This document shows, one piece after another, positions 25,800-36,705 of a DNA stretch of 64,000 nucleotides. The notes beneath the pieces were generated by a model. The model was not told the DNA's origin. It did no database searches and saw only the letters and a list, made by a program, of their open reading frames with translations. This DNA comes from Progne subis subis (taxonomy: Eukaryota; Chordata; Aves; Passeriformes; Hirundinidae), in assembly GCA_022316685.1 (NCBI GenBank), contig JAKJHU010000030.1:5835058-5899057 (forward strand), read 5' to 3'. How positions within the stretch are numbered: position 1 is the first letter of the stretch; every line of letters starts with the position of its first letter. Both the position numbers and the translations under genes were made by a program.

Positions 25800-26455
25800 C
25801 TGCTACTGCAGCTTAGGTGCTAGGCTAAAAGGCTTTACTGAAGCCCAGGCAGACAACATCCACAGCCTCTCCCTCATCCATGAAACAGGTCACACCAACA
25901 CAGAAGGAGATCAGGTTGGTCAAGCAGGACCTGCCTTTCATAAACCAACCTTGCTGGGCCTGATTCCCTGGTTGTCCTGTACGTGACCCGTGATGGCACT
26001 CAAGATGATCTGCCCCATGACTTTCTCTGGCACTGAGATCATGCTGACAGGTCTGCAGTTCCTTGAAACCTCATTCCAGCCTTTTTCTTGCAGACATTTG
26101 CTAATTTCCAGTCAACCGGGACCTCTCCAGTTAGCCAGGATTACTGGGAATGGCTGGAAGCAGCATGGCAGGCTGTTCTGCCAGCTCCATCAGTACACTT
26201 AGGGGGATCCCATCTAGCCTCATAAATTTGTGGATGTCTAAATCACATAGCAGGTTGCTGGCTATTTCCTCCTGGATTATGAGAGCTTCTGTCCCCCACC
26301 ATCTCTTATCTTCCAGCTCAGAGGACTGGATATCCAGAAAACAATTGCTCTTGCTATCAAAGACTGAAGCAAAGGAGGCACAAGTATGTCAGCCTTTTCC
26401 TCATCCCATGTCACTGTTTCCCCTGTTGTCAAATGTTGATTTTCCTAGATTTCTT
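25800..26455 (-). mobile_element. CR1 LINE fragment, ORF2 (endonuclease to RT start)
   Basis: The + strand reads as antisense CR1. On the minus strand 26095-26139 translates as WLTGEVPVDWKLAN, and 25910-25955 gives FMKGRSCLTNLIS. Both are characteristic of the early reverse-transcriptase region of bird CR1 ORF2. Further upstream on the element (higher + coordinates), the words around 26280-26440 match the segment before the RT domain. Frames are broken by indels and stops, so the copy is inactive. The plus-strand frames at 25990-26202 and 26150-26467 are shadows of it. Both ends are approximate. Confidence 0.85.
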
Positions 26456-29160
26456 GGAGTGCAGTGATTTGTACATAAGAAGCAATGCTTTATTTTAGTG
26501 TATAACTCAGTTTTCTGTATTTTTATGGCTGAGTTTTGAATGTGTTACAGACTCTTTTTATACGTTTTGAACACTTGACAGCCATGAATACTTTTGAAAA
26601 TGACTGAATGATGGATGAATACCTATAAAATCCACAATATCACCAACAAAATGCCATCAGCTGTTACTGATTTTTTTGCTTGTTATCTTTTGAAATAGCT
26701 GGCACAGGGCAGGCTGTGCACACAGAATGTAGCTACTCATCAGACCAGCTCATATTCAAGACAGAAATATGGGAAATAATGCACCCAGATAACTAGAGAA
26801 AAATATTTGGATATTTAATGTTGACGCATACAGTGGGAAATAAAAAAGGTTATTAATCTGCCCACTGTTATGGAGAGAAGTGCAGCAGTAATGAGACAAG
26901 CATTGTAAGGACAGGGCTGCTTTACTGAAGCAAGTATAAACATGTGCCCCTCAGTGCAGCTGGATATTTTCTTGCTTTTGCACATGCACCAGGTTGATTA
27001 CCCTCCCCTAAATTAAGGTGTAGATCAAATTCTGTTCACTGTGTGGTCGAGGCTAGGAATTGTCAATACCTGTTCGGTTTGCTCTGTGGGAGAACATGTA
27101 CATTTGCTGTGAAAATATTTCCTATGGAAAAGTAGGGACGAGGCTGGGGAGTCTTTCTGCACAAGTGTATCCTCTTTGACTTTGTAGTACATCAATTCTG
27201 TAACACTAATCTGAACTGTAGTATGGTGGTTAATGACATTTAGGCTAAGCAGCTGTGTTAACTCAGTGTTTCATACTTTGTTGCTATTAGGATGGTTACT
27301 GGTCCTGTTTTTTTCTTTTCCAAGTCATAAACCCCCTGCTTTAAAAGGGTCATTCACTAATTTTATAGTAGATGTAGTCTTTTTTGTAAGGGACAAGGCA
27401 GACTTTAGCAGCTGATAGTCTAAAGTATTGTCTCTCTAAAAGATTCTCTGCACACTGGCAGTGAAATAACTCCTTTTGCTTTCAAAGAAGGAAATTCCCT
27501 ACACCTTTTTTTGATATACCTCTTTGAAATGCAAGAGGAAATGTCAAAAATGAGCTCATATTTTGTTATTCCTTCCCTTCTATCCTTTCCTTTGTAGGAC
27601 CATTCTTGATAGAGAATTATTTTTTTCCTGTCCACTAACAAAACAGACTGTGTTCAAGTGCTGCTGCTCACACTTCACTATCATCAGGAAAAGCTGGAAA
27701 TAAAATTATAAGCTTATCGTCCATTTATATTTTAAATATTTTTGTCTGACAGCAATGCTAGCATATACTTTTTGCATCAATTTTTGAGATGCTGTAGCAT
27801 AAGAAAGGTAATAATTTTACTCAAAGGTTATGTATTTTCTGAGACTAATATTGCTAATAAAAACAGCTAAGCTTTTGTGCATGTGAATCCCTTCTCAGAA
27901 TGTTTTGCTTTTCTACTTATTAGAAAATCATTATGAATGTAATTATACTAATGTAGCTAGTGAATGAATCTTGTTTTAATAATACTTGGACTTCTAAGTA
28001 TAGCAGAATCCTGGTCTGTAGAGCAGAACGCAAAGCAGCCATCATCATGTTACTACGCGTTTGCTGACTCTCATTTGGCCTAATGCAATTTTCCCCTTAG
28101 CCTAGTAAAATGCCAAAGTTGATTAATGTTGATTAAGACTGTTCATAAACTTTTCATGCTGCACAGTTTGATTTTATCTGAGGCATGTCAACTAGGATCT
28201 CATGGGGAGCCTTTTCAGGGAAACAGTGCTAGAAGGTGTCAAATAAGTGCTAATGATCTCAATATACAAGAAAGAAATTGTTTTCCAATTAGACTTTAGC
28301 TTTTGCCATTCTAGTGCCTTCTGTCTCTGGAGGATAAAATGAACTTTCACAAGATACTTGCTCCTTTCTTCATGTACTGGAGCTAAAATTGTAATGTATG
28401 CTTGCTTAAATTAAAAATAAATAAATAAATAAATTGCCCGTACCATTATGCTTTTAAGAACAGTTTCACAGCGCTGCCACTTCTGCCTTTACATATTATT
28501 TGAATTAATTGAACTTCCTGATAATTTTCTTGTCATTTGACAGATGTGAAACCTAGAAAGGTAGATTTCTAGGCAGAAAATATGTGATGTTAAACTTTAA
28601 TTATCATCCCTTTCAGGCATGTTTTCATTATCAAAGCTACTATAGTCCAGGTCTGTGAGAATTAACTGTAGTTGAAAATCCAGACAGCTAAAGCCCTGCT
28701 ACCTTTGAATTTTGAGGAAAGCAAAGAGTGAAACCAATATTTTCTATCTCTCACCAATGGAGAAGTCAAACTGGATGCAGTGAAAAAAGGACCTCAGTAA
28801 TGAGCTTTTGTACGAATGGATGTTACCTTGAGAACTTTCCACTCAAATGTTACTTTGTGAAAACACTAAACAGTTCTACTCCAGCAATGATGCTCTGTCT
28901 CCCAAATTTTGTCACATTTTTCTTCAAAGATCAATTTAATACTATCTTGTAATAATGTCTGTGAAAATATAGTTATCTTCCACTTCTCTGGTATTGCTCT
29001 CTATATTACTGCTGTCTTCTCATTTCAGTTGTATTTGTCTGAGTTACCCATGTATTGTGTTTTGTCTGTGGCTCGCTCAGTTTTCTGTGGCAATAGGCTG
29101 TTGCCTGTGCTGTTTTTTCTATTGAATTCTAAACTCTTCATATATGCCTAGGCTTTCTAC
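26456..29160. other. Intergenic DNA
   Basis: AT-rich sequence without a supported gene. It includes a short AAAT microsatellite at 28415-28434. The stretch around 26870-26970 has a word, GGCTGCTTTACTGAAG, reminiscent of an antisense LTR poly(A) region, but this is too weak to call. Confidence 0.65.
28415..28434. repeat. AAAT microsatellite
   Basis: About five tandem copies of AAAT in an AT-rich context. Confidence 0.85.
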
Positions 29161-29167
29161 CATGACT

Positions 29168-29200
<33 letters not shown>
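29168..29200. repeat. TAA/AAT trinucleotide microsatellite
   Basis: About ten uninterrupted copies of TAA, followed by A-rich sequence. It is the first element of a low-complexity cluster extending to 29525. Confidence 0.9.
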
Positions 29201-29201
<1 letters not shown>

Positions 29202-29277
29202 TAAAATCCAGGATAATATTAATAATTTTAATTATGAATAATGAATTGAGAGACAGAATCACATAGTGGAGTCCATT

Positions 29278-29337
29278 AAAAAAAGGGAAAAATGGGGGAA
29301 AAAAAGAAACAGAAAAAAAAGGGGGGGAGGGGGGAAC
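29278..29337. repeat. Purine-only tract
   Basis: About 60 bases almost entirely of A and G, with A-runs alternating with G-runs and ending in G7 and G6 blocks. This is simple sequence. Confidence 0.8.
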
Positions 29338-29467
29338 AATCATTCCTGTGTTGTATAAAATTGAGAGATTTGGGACTTTCAAGATGCCACTACAATAGGA
29401 ATGAATATATTCCTGAGATCTGGAACAGGATATTCTGTACCAACTCTGGAGGACAATCTTATGACTG

Positions 29468-29472
<5 letters not shown>

Positions 29473-29525
<53 letters not shown>
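29473..29525 (+). repeat. 53-base poly(A) run
   Basis: An uninterrupted run of 53 A, by far the longest homopolymer in the window. On the minus strand it makes a meaningless polyphenylalanine frame. It could be a retroposition tail, an expanded microsatellite or an assembly artefact. Confidence 0.95.
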
Positions 29526-29528
<3 letters not shown>

Positions 29529-30380
29529 CATGGGACTTAAGAATACTGGCGTTTCTTCTAAAGCAGCTTGAGTTTCAGAAATGCAGGAGGGGTCAGTGAA
29601 GAGGATTAGAAGGCAGCAAAGAGGGAAGACAATGCTGCATCCATAACTTACAGTAACATATGATAATGTTCTAAGCACCAACTGTGCTAATGTGAGCCTG
29701 TGCTTTTTGTGTTGAGTAATGTCTCTATACTAATTGTTTTGAAAACAGTGTAGTATCTGACAACTCAGAACAATTAAAAAGAAACCAGAGTGCTCAAGCT
29801 GGGGACAATTTTTAATACCAATAAAGGTATTAAATACCAATGAGTGGTCTGAAAGTGACCAAAAGTAATAGAATCTTAATGGTTTTGGTAGGATTTTTTA
29901 TGCTACAATTCTTTTAGCTGGACAATTGCAACACTGTTGATTTATTACTATCAGGACTGTTAGATTGTAAGAATTAACTTGCTGCCCAGTTACTTAGAAA
30001 CATTGCTGGTACAGGTCAAGAATCAAATGGAAACATATAACCAAAGAACTGTCGGTACATGGGAACTTTCAGGTTCTTTCAAAACTTCCTCCTTTGACTT
30101 TCAATCAACAAACTGAACAATCAAAACTGAACTGTCAAATTCAGATATAAAATTCTGCTTTTAAGATCTTGTGAAAATTTTAGCCTGCAGGTTTAATTCA
30201 GCATGTTTTATGTCACAGATATGACAGAATATTTCAAACTGAGCATGGAAACAGAACTGCAGGAATGAGACATAGTAAAGTTTATGGCATTGATCTTATT
30301 TAAAAACTTATGTACTCTGTATATAACTACCCTGGACAAAACATCCAAGCTGCAGAATTCATGTTTATCAAGTATCCCAT
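29526..30380. other. Intergenic DNA
   Basis: AT-rich; nothing recognised. Confidence 0.7.
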
Positions 30381-30700
30381 TCATAGAATCATAGAATAGT
30401 TTAAGTTGGAAGGAACATTTGAAGGTCATCTAGTCCACCACATCTCTGAGCAACACATTCCAGTTTTACTACCCCATGATAAAAAAATTTCTTCCTTCTA
30501 TAGATCTACTTGAGTTTGCAACAGGCTGTACTAAAACATATTTCCCCATCTAACTTATAGGCCCTCTTTAGGTACTTGAAGGCCACATTAAGGTTCCCAG
30601 AGCCATCTTTTCTCCAGGCAGAACTATTTCAACTCCCCCAGCCTTAAACCAGAAAATGATCTAATTAATCTGGGCCTCTCTTCAGTTTTCAGCCAGCTGT
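30381..30700 (-). mobile_element. CR1 LINE 3' end
   Basis: The + strand begins TCATAGAATCATAGAATAG and continues TTTAAGTTGGAAGGAACATT and GGTCATCTAGTCCA, the antisense of the CR1 3' terminus (inverted ATTCTATG tandem octamers). It continues colinearly with CR1 3' UTR words such as GGCCCTCTTTAGGTACTTGA and TTTTCTCCAGGCAGAAC. The element is therefore on the minus strand and is truncated at its 5' side, near 30700. This is the clearest repeat pointing to a bird or other sauropsid genome. Confidence 0.92.
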
Positions 30701-33700
30701 GCTTACAGAAAACCTAGGTGCCAGGGCCCCTACCATATTGTGTTTCAAAATACAACCTGGATCCCAGCTCCTTGGTACACTGAGAGAAGGCAAATCAATC
30801 TCTTCCCACAAAAGCTGATTTAGGAATAAGGTTGAACATCCTCCATAACCCAAGCAGCTCCCATGATGCCCATGGAGAGCCCCCAGTCCTCTAATCCAAA
30901 AGGTTTTTGTTAATGGTTCTCCTCGAACAGGGAAAGGGTTTTGAAGTGGCTAAAAATTAAGTTACACATTTCAGCACACCTTAAGAAATTCACCCTTCTG
31001 ACTCATTGAAGATACTGATCATATGCATAGAGTGGAGGGAAAAATATGTTCTCTAGATAAAAGACCAATATCTTTCCATCTACTGCAGACAGATCCTTAA
31101 CACAAATAAAATTGGGAGGAACTATTTCACTGAATATAGGTGATTGTGGTCAGTACTGTGTATGCTATAGATGACCCTCTTTTATATGGAATGAGAGTAA
31201 CAAATAAAAAAATCTAACTTATAAATATCTAGCATTGTTCAAATAGCTTGTGGGGAAGTACCCAACTAACAGAAATTTGCCTGGAGCATTAAAAAAAAAT
31301 GCATAGAGAGTAGCAAAATCCTCCTGAAAGCAACCAAATAGCAATTTGGTGACTTTATGTAATATGTTTCCTCAATTTAGACAGGAGTAAGCTGGTAAAG
31401 ATCCAAGACTGCACCAGAAAACTGGCCCATGATGGTTGGATAGCACTTAGTACAGGACCTGGAAAACACAATTTGTTGCAGTGTAGTTTTTCCTTCCTCT
31501 ATGGGAATTTGAGGAGACCCTTGCAGATTGCTTCCATGAAGTGTCCTGCAGGATAGATTTCTTGCTGATTATACATCTGATTTGATCAACTGAGAGTCTG
31601 AGTACTGGTCATTTTCAATCAAGAATATGTTTTTAATTTCCTCCATTCACTGATCCATAGCAGAATACTTGAAAGTTCCCTTCACGTCAGCTACATAAAA
31701 ATGTTTTTTGGGTATCAAATTGGGACAGAAATAACAAATAATTAGTTACAGTGAATTTTTTCCCTTATACAAAACATTGTAAAGCAGATGTTGGCTTTTT
31801 CTTTTCAGAGAAGATTTATACTTGATATGCTTAAACAATGAATCTACCAACTCATTTACTCTTGTAGCTGCTATGAGGAAGGAAATGGGAGTAAGTATAA
31901 TGAGACCCTTAGTGAAAGACATTTTGTGGTGATATATAAAACTAGGTTACAATATCACTGTTTCCTTGGGAACCCCTCATGACTAGCAGAACTGAAAAGA
32001 AACAGATTAAAAAAAGGGTATCAGAAAAAATGATATTAATAATGCTGCTGGTGTCAGTACATTTAGATGACTTACAGAAGCCATGAAAAGAAAGTATCAC
32101 GTGCATTTGATATACAATTAGAGTGAAATTTCATTTATAGATTTTGCAGTGAAGAACAATTTCAGCAGAAGATTGTAAACCAGGAATGGGAATCTGCTTT
32201 TTTTGGAGGGAGGTAGTGAGTTCAGAATGAGAACAGAGAAGAACAGGAAGGGCAGGTACCTGGAGACACACGAACAGGAAGGTCAGAATTAAAAATGAAT
32301 GCTCCTTAAAAATTATTTGTAAATAATCATACTACCAGATAGTATGATGATTTGTTGGTTGATTATAGACTACTGTTGACCCCATTACACTGGAGTGGGT
32401 AGAGAAGTCGGTGCTGTATTGTTTCCATCAATATGTCACCTGGGTAATGTAAATAACAGTAATAACATGAGACAATTCTGTGCAGGCTGAGAGGAACATA
32501 AACAAATAATGTTTGTTTTTAATTGCAGAAAAATGTGAGCAATGATAGGTGAAAATGATTGTGAGAAAGGAAGGTAAAGGTCAAATTGAACTGTTTTTTA
32601 TTGTCATCAAGACAAGATGTCTTCTTCCCTGAATCTGCTCTCTCTTTTCAAAACAAACAGCTAGATAACATGGAGTTTACAGTTTCTGACCCTGTATTTG
32701 TTTGTTTATAGTTACCCATGTAATGGTAGAGGATTTAGTGGAAACAGGGCAAATACCAATGAGAAAAGAATGCTCTTGAAATTCTACACTAATTCTGAGA
32801 GCAAGTATTTGTAATTTATGGATGAAAAATCCCAGGTGCATTGAAATGAAGCAGGCACTGTAAATCCAGAGTTTGAAGGTAAATATCCGTTGGAAATAAT
32901 CTCAGTTGAATGAGGCAATACTCAGAATACTGTAGTGATGTCTTGCAACCAAAACTACAGCCTGAATACTGCTTATGTTTTTGTGTTTATGGTTGAGGCA
33001 TGGCATGAAATATTCTTGAGCCAGCTGTGTAACCTGACAGGAGGAGTGACTGCTTTCAACGTGTCTGGTTCTTTGTAATCATTCTTAGAACTGATTGAAT
33101 AATTTCTCTCACTCTTCACTTTCCTGGGATAAAATGTATTTTCCAAAGGCTTCTGTACAGTTAATTCTTCCATTCAACATTCATAGATTGATAAAGAATG
33201 TACTATCTTTGGTAATCTGATGACATATGGTTCTACATTTCCTCTTCTTTTTGACTTCAATGCCAGATTTATCTAGTGCCTGGAAGAAACAAGGAATTCG
33301 GTAAGGGCCAGCTGGCTGCAATCCAGTCCGAAAGGTGAAGGTGATGTGAACTGGAAGAGCAGAATGCTTTCAGGACTGAATAAAAAATCAGTTTATTTTA
33401 CAAGGCTATCTGATTAAATATAATACACTCAGTGTCCTACACAATGGTTTATGGTGTTTAACAAAGGGTCTATTATAGAAAATTTTACATCAAGAAATTG
33501 AACAGTCTCCTTTAGCTAAGGACTCCAGTGGTGTTTCTTAGAAAAAATTAAATTAAATATGTGCCTGATAGTAGGTAGAGATTATTGTTAAGACCTGCTT
33601 TACCACAGCAAACTTCTCATGTCTTTCTGACAATCTGTTCCTCCAGAATTTGTTTCCACAAAGGAATGGTGTTTTCACCAATATCGCAGGCAGAACAGTT

Positions 33701-34300
33701 TAGTTTGTGGAGCTGCATTCTAGAATTTATTACCTGTGGAAATACAGCTAATGAGGACCATGATAGGTTCTGAAAGATGACATTTTCCCCCATGTCTTTG
33801 CACCTGGTTATAAATCGATGTCATGGCAGATTACAAATAGTACCAGCTCCAAGACTGCATGATCTGGGATGAGATTTCAAATTGCTCAAATTAAACCTTT
33901 TAAAATAATTTTATTATTGCTGCATACACTTCGATGTTATCCAGCACTGATGTTATGTCTCATAAAGTGAGAGAACAACAAGCAGAACTCTACTATCTCT
34001 TACAGAGTAAAAACATACAGATTTGGATTGATTTGTTTCTTTGGCATTCTTAGATAGGGTATTTCCCATTTATTTGGTTTGAATGGACTTTTGGGTACTG
34101 TAGGGTACTTTTTCCAGAAATTATTTCTTGCCACAAAGTGACTGCTCAGGTGGGGGATTTAGAGGTAGCAAAAGAATTTTGAGAGTCTTTTTTCACCACT
34201 ACCGGGTGCCCATGTGGGATGAGGACTTTCTTCTCCAAACTTCTCTCATGGGTTCTTCTTTCTCTTCTGGGTTAGAGGCATCTGTCCAGAGGCTGGGGTA
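30701..34300. other. Intergenic DNA upstream of the RIMS2 CpG island
   Basis: AT-rich without a recognised gene. It contains a perfect 9-base inverted repeat with a 5-base loop at 32326-32348. Upstream regulatory elements of RIMS2 may lie here but cannot be identified from sequence alone. Confidence 0.65.
32326..32348. repeat. Short perfect inverted repeat
   Basis: ATCATACTA and TAGTATGAT are exact reverse complements separated by CCAGA. It is probably incidental in AT-rich DNA. Confidence 0.8.
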
Positions 34301-35643
34301 GATTTCACACTTTGCGTGGGGTGAAGGACACTTCAGCAGGAGTTTATGTGGGCGATCGTGGAGCAGCAGGTCTGTTGGGCTGGATTCGCTCGGCTGAACA
34401 GCGATGCGGTTCCCGGCTCGGGGGAGCCGGAGGTCTGCCCCGCGCACACCCCGCGGCTCCCTTGATGTTGCTCTGCGGTTCTCTGCCCGAGCTGCGGACT
34501 GTGCCGTGGGGCCTACAGGGGACGGGGATAAGGGTGCTCTGCCGCCCTGCCGGCCGGCTTCCCCCTTGCCTTTCCCGCTGCGTCCATCTCCTCCTCCGGG
34601 GGCCGGCACTTCCCTGCGCCAGATTCTCCTCCCTAGGGCTGCGCTCGGGGACCGGCCCCGCCGAGCGGGTGCCCCTCTCCGGCCACCCGGCTGGCGGCAG
34701 GAGCGACGGGAGCGGCGCCGCGCAGCATCTCCCCGCCCTCCCCCTTGCCCCCCCGCGGCCGCCGGGCTCGGTCCTCCCAGCGCGTCGCCGGCGCTTTGGC
34801 TCCTCCTTGTCCTTCCTCGCGTGATTTTTATCGCGTCCATTTTTTGTGCGGGGATAAATAAATAAATAAGGACAGCTGCCGCCCGCCGCCCCCCGCCGCC
34901 AGCCCGCGCGGCGCCGCTAGGGGCGGCAGCCGGGCCCCGCATCGCCCCGCGCCGCTCGGCTCAGGAGGCGAGGCAGCGGGGCGATGCGGAGCCCCCTCCC
35001 GTGACTCCGGCTCTCCGCCATGCCATGGGTTAGGCGGACTCCATCCCGCAGCTGAGAGGGCACCAGCCAAGCGAGGCGGAGGCAGGAAGCGGCGCGGTCC
35101 GGCAGAGGAGCGGCGGGAGGCGGCGGCGGGAGGCGAGCGCGGAGCCCCGCGGCCCCTTCCATGGACGGCGGCGAGGAATTACGAGCCGCGGCCGGCGGCC
35201 GGGACTGGCGCTCGCCCGCTGGGGCTTCCCGCGCTGCCCGCCCCGGGGCGCCGGGGCTCCGCTCTCGTACGGCATCCCCTTCGGCCCCCCCGGCAGCCGC
35301 TGCCCCCGTCTCCTGACCCCCCGACGCTCGCTCCGTCCCCCCCTCTCCCCGCCGCGCGCTCGGGGTTGGGATAATCTCGCTCGCACCCAAACCACAGCTC
35401 TCCCGCGGCTAATCCTGCCCTCTCCCCTCTCCCTCCCCACCCCGCCCCCGGCCCTTCCTCTCCCGGCGCTGCCCTCTCCCCTCCCCGCTCCCCCTGCTCG
35501 CCCCCCGGGGCCCCTCTGTCCCCGTCCTCCCGCTGCCGCCGGCGGCCCGGCGGGTGGGTGCGAGGTCGGGGCTGCCGGGCACCCCGCCCCTCCCTGGCGG
35601 GGCCGTCATTAGGCTGCCGGTTGATTACAGGGTATTGATTTGT

Positions 35644-35709
35644 ATGTGCTTCTCCCGGCGCCGGCCGCTCCCGCCGGTGCTGCTGGAGTTCGGGCAGCGC
35701 TTCTCGTAG
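35644..35709 (+). other. Upstream ORF in the RIMS2 5' leader
   Basis: ATG at 35644 opens a 21-codon frame (MCFSRRRPLPPVLLEFGQRF, then S) ending at TAG 35707-35709. It is in a different frame from RIMS2 and stops 24 bases before the RIMS2 ATG. If the transcript starts upstream of 35644, as the island layout suggests, ribosomes would meet this ATG first. Its context, TTTGTATGT, is weak, so leaky scanning is likely. This is inference; no transcript evidence is available. Confidence 0.5.
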
Positions 35710-35733
35710 CGGCGGCGGCAGCTCCCACCAAAC

Positions 35734-35903
35734 ATGTCGGCTCCCGCCGGGCCCCGGAGCGGCCCCGCCGCCCCTCAGCCTCCTCCGGCCCCGCAGCCCG
35801 AGATGCCGGACCTTAGCCACCTCACGGAGGAAGAGCGGAAGATCATCCTGGCCGTCATGGACCGCCAGAAGAAGGAAGAGGAGAAGGAGCAATCCGTGCT
35901 CAA
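35734..35903 (+). CDS. RIMS2: RIMS2 first coding exon (RIM2 N terminus)
   Basis: From ATG 35734 the exon reads MSAPAGPRSGPAAPQPPPAP, QPEMPDLSHLTEEERKIILA and VMDRQKKEEEKEQSVL, then a split Lys codon at the donor GTAAGG (35904). RIM2 is a presynaptic active-zone scaffold that binds Rab3 on synaptic vesicles and, through its zinc finger, Munc13. It organises vesicle priming and calcium channels. The PDLSHLTEEERKIILAVMDR helix is the start of the Rab-binding domain shared by RIM1/RIM2. The MSAP start followed by a Pro/Ala-rich linker points to RIM2 rather than RIM1. A at -3 supports this ATG. The zinc finger, PDZ and C2 domains are encoded by exons beyond the window; the protein is normally well over 1000 residues. 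The neighbouring DCAF13 agrees with vertebrate synteny. Confidence 0.96.
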
Positions 35904-36523
35904 GTAAGGGCGGGCTCATCCCTTTCTCGTCCTCCCGGGCCCGCGGCCGCGGAAGTCTCTCCTCCGGCCCCGGGGGCGGCTCGGCCAGGGCAGGAGAGAG
36001 GAGTCGGGCGGCCGGGAGCGGGCAGGGGTGCTCGGCCCCGGGCGAGTGTGGGGCATGGCGGGAGGGACCCGCGGGTGCGGCGAGGGACGGGGCAAGGCTC
36101 AGCGCCTGTCTTGGTCGCGCTCCGCGGGGCGGCTCCGGCTTCGCACGCCCCGGCGCCGGCGGGAACCAGGCGCCCAACATGGCCGCACAGGTGCCGTCCT
36201 CACCCGGCGTGTTCCATCGGGAGGACGGGGGTGGGTCGGGGCGGCGGTCGGCGCCGCCGGAGGGGGCGGACCGGCAGCATCGGGCCCAGCGCCGAGGGCG
36301 CGGCGGGCTTCGCGCTGGCGGCGGCGGCCCCGCCGGCCGGAGCGGCACCGCCGGGGCCTGGGCTCCGGCCGCCTGGCCGGGTGGGTTTGCCACAGCCGCC
36401 ATCTTCCCCCGACAACGTGTCTGCCGCCCGCCCCCGCCCCGCTGCTCTTTCCAAGCGTGAGCCCCGGCGGCGGGGAAAGCGGGACGCCCTCCGCCTGCCC
36501 GGCGCGGGCGTGGTGGCGGCACC

Positions 36524-36541
36524 GGCCCCGGCCCCGGCCCC
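36524..36541. repeat. Three perfect GGCCCC hexamers
   Basis: Three tandem GGCCCC copies (GGGGCC on the minus strand) in the CpG island portion of RIMS2 intron 1. The complementary strand has consecutive GGGG tracts and could form a G-quadruplex (inference). Confidence 0.9.
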
Positions 36542-36544
36542 GAG

Positions 36545-36705
36545 AGCTGTCCGGAGCGAGTCGGCTGAGCACAGGGCTAGCTGTCCGCAGCCACCCGCCC
36601 AGCTCAGAACGGGGAGCTGTCCACAGCCAGCCGGCTCAGCACCGGGAGCTGTCCGCGGCCGCCCGGCCCAGCTCAGCACCGGGAGCTGTCCGCGGCAGTG
36701 CCCGG
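36545..36705. repeat. Imperfect minisatellite, 32-37 bp unit
   Basis: AGCTGTCC recurs at 36545, 36579, 36615, 36647 and 36684 (spacings 34, 36, 32 and 37). The intervening words have the form GCAGCC...CAGCTCAGCACCGGG. There are about four and a half diverged copies within RIMS2 intron 1, so copy number may vary between individuals. Confidence 0.88.

Noticed and set aside
26870..26980. Possible antisense LTR end around GGCTGCTTTACTGAAG
   Set aside because: Only one suggestive word; no termini or other LTR landmarks found.
29119..29529. 136-codon minus-strand frame
   Set aside because: Made of the 53-base A run read as Phe and the TAA repeat read as Ile; simple sequence only.
32326..32348. 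Short hairpin as a possible microRNA precursor
   Set aside because: Arms of nine bases are far too short for a precursor hairpin.
34199..34942. 247-codon minus-strand frame and the overlapping plus-strand frames in the left half of the island
   Set aside because: Same composition artefact; no domain, and mutually overlapping frames on both strands.
35179..36522. 447-codon open frame on the minus strand across the RIMS2 CpG island
   Set aside because: Very high GC removes stop codons in all frames; the translation is Pro/Arg/Gly/Ala-rich low complexity, overlaps RIMS2 exon 1 on the other strand, and comparable frames exist in several phases here.
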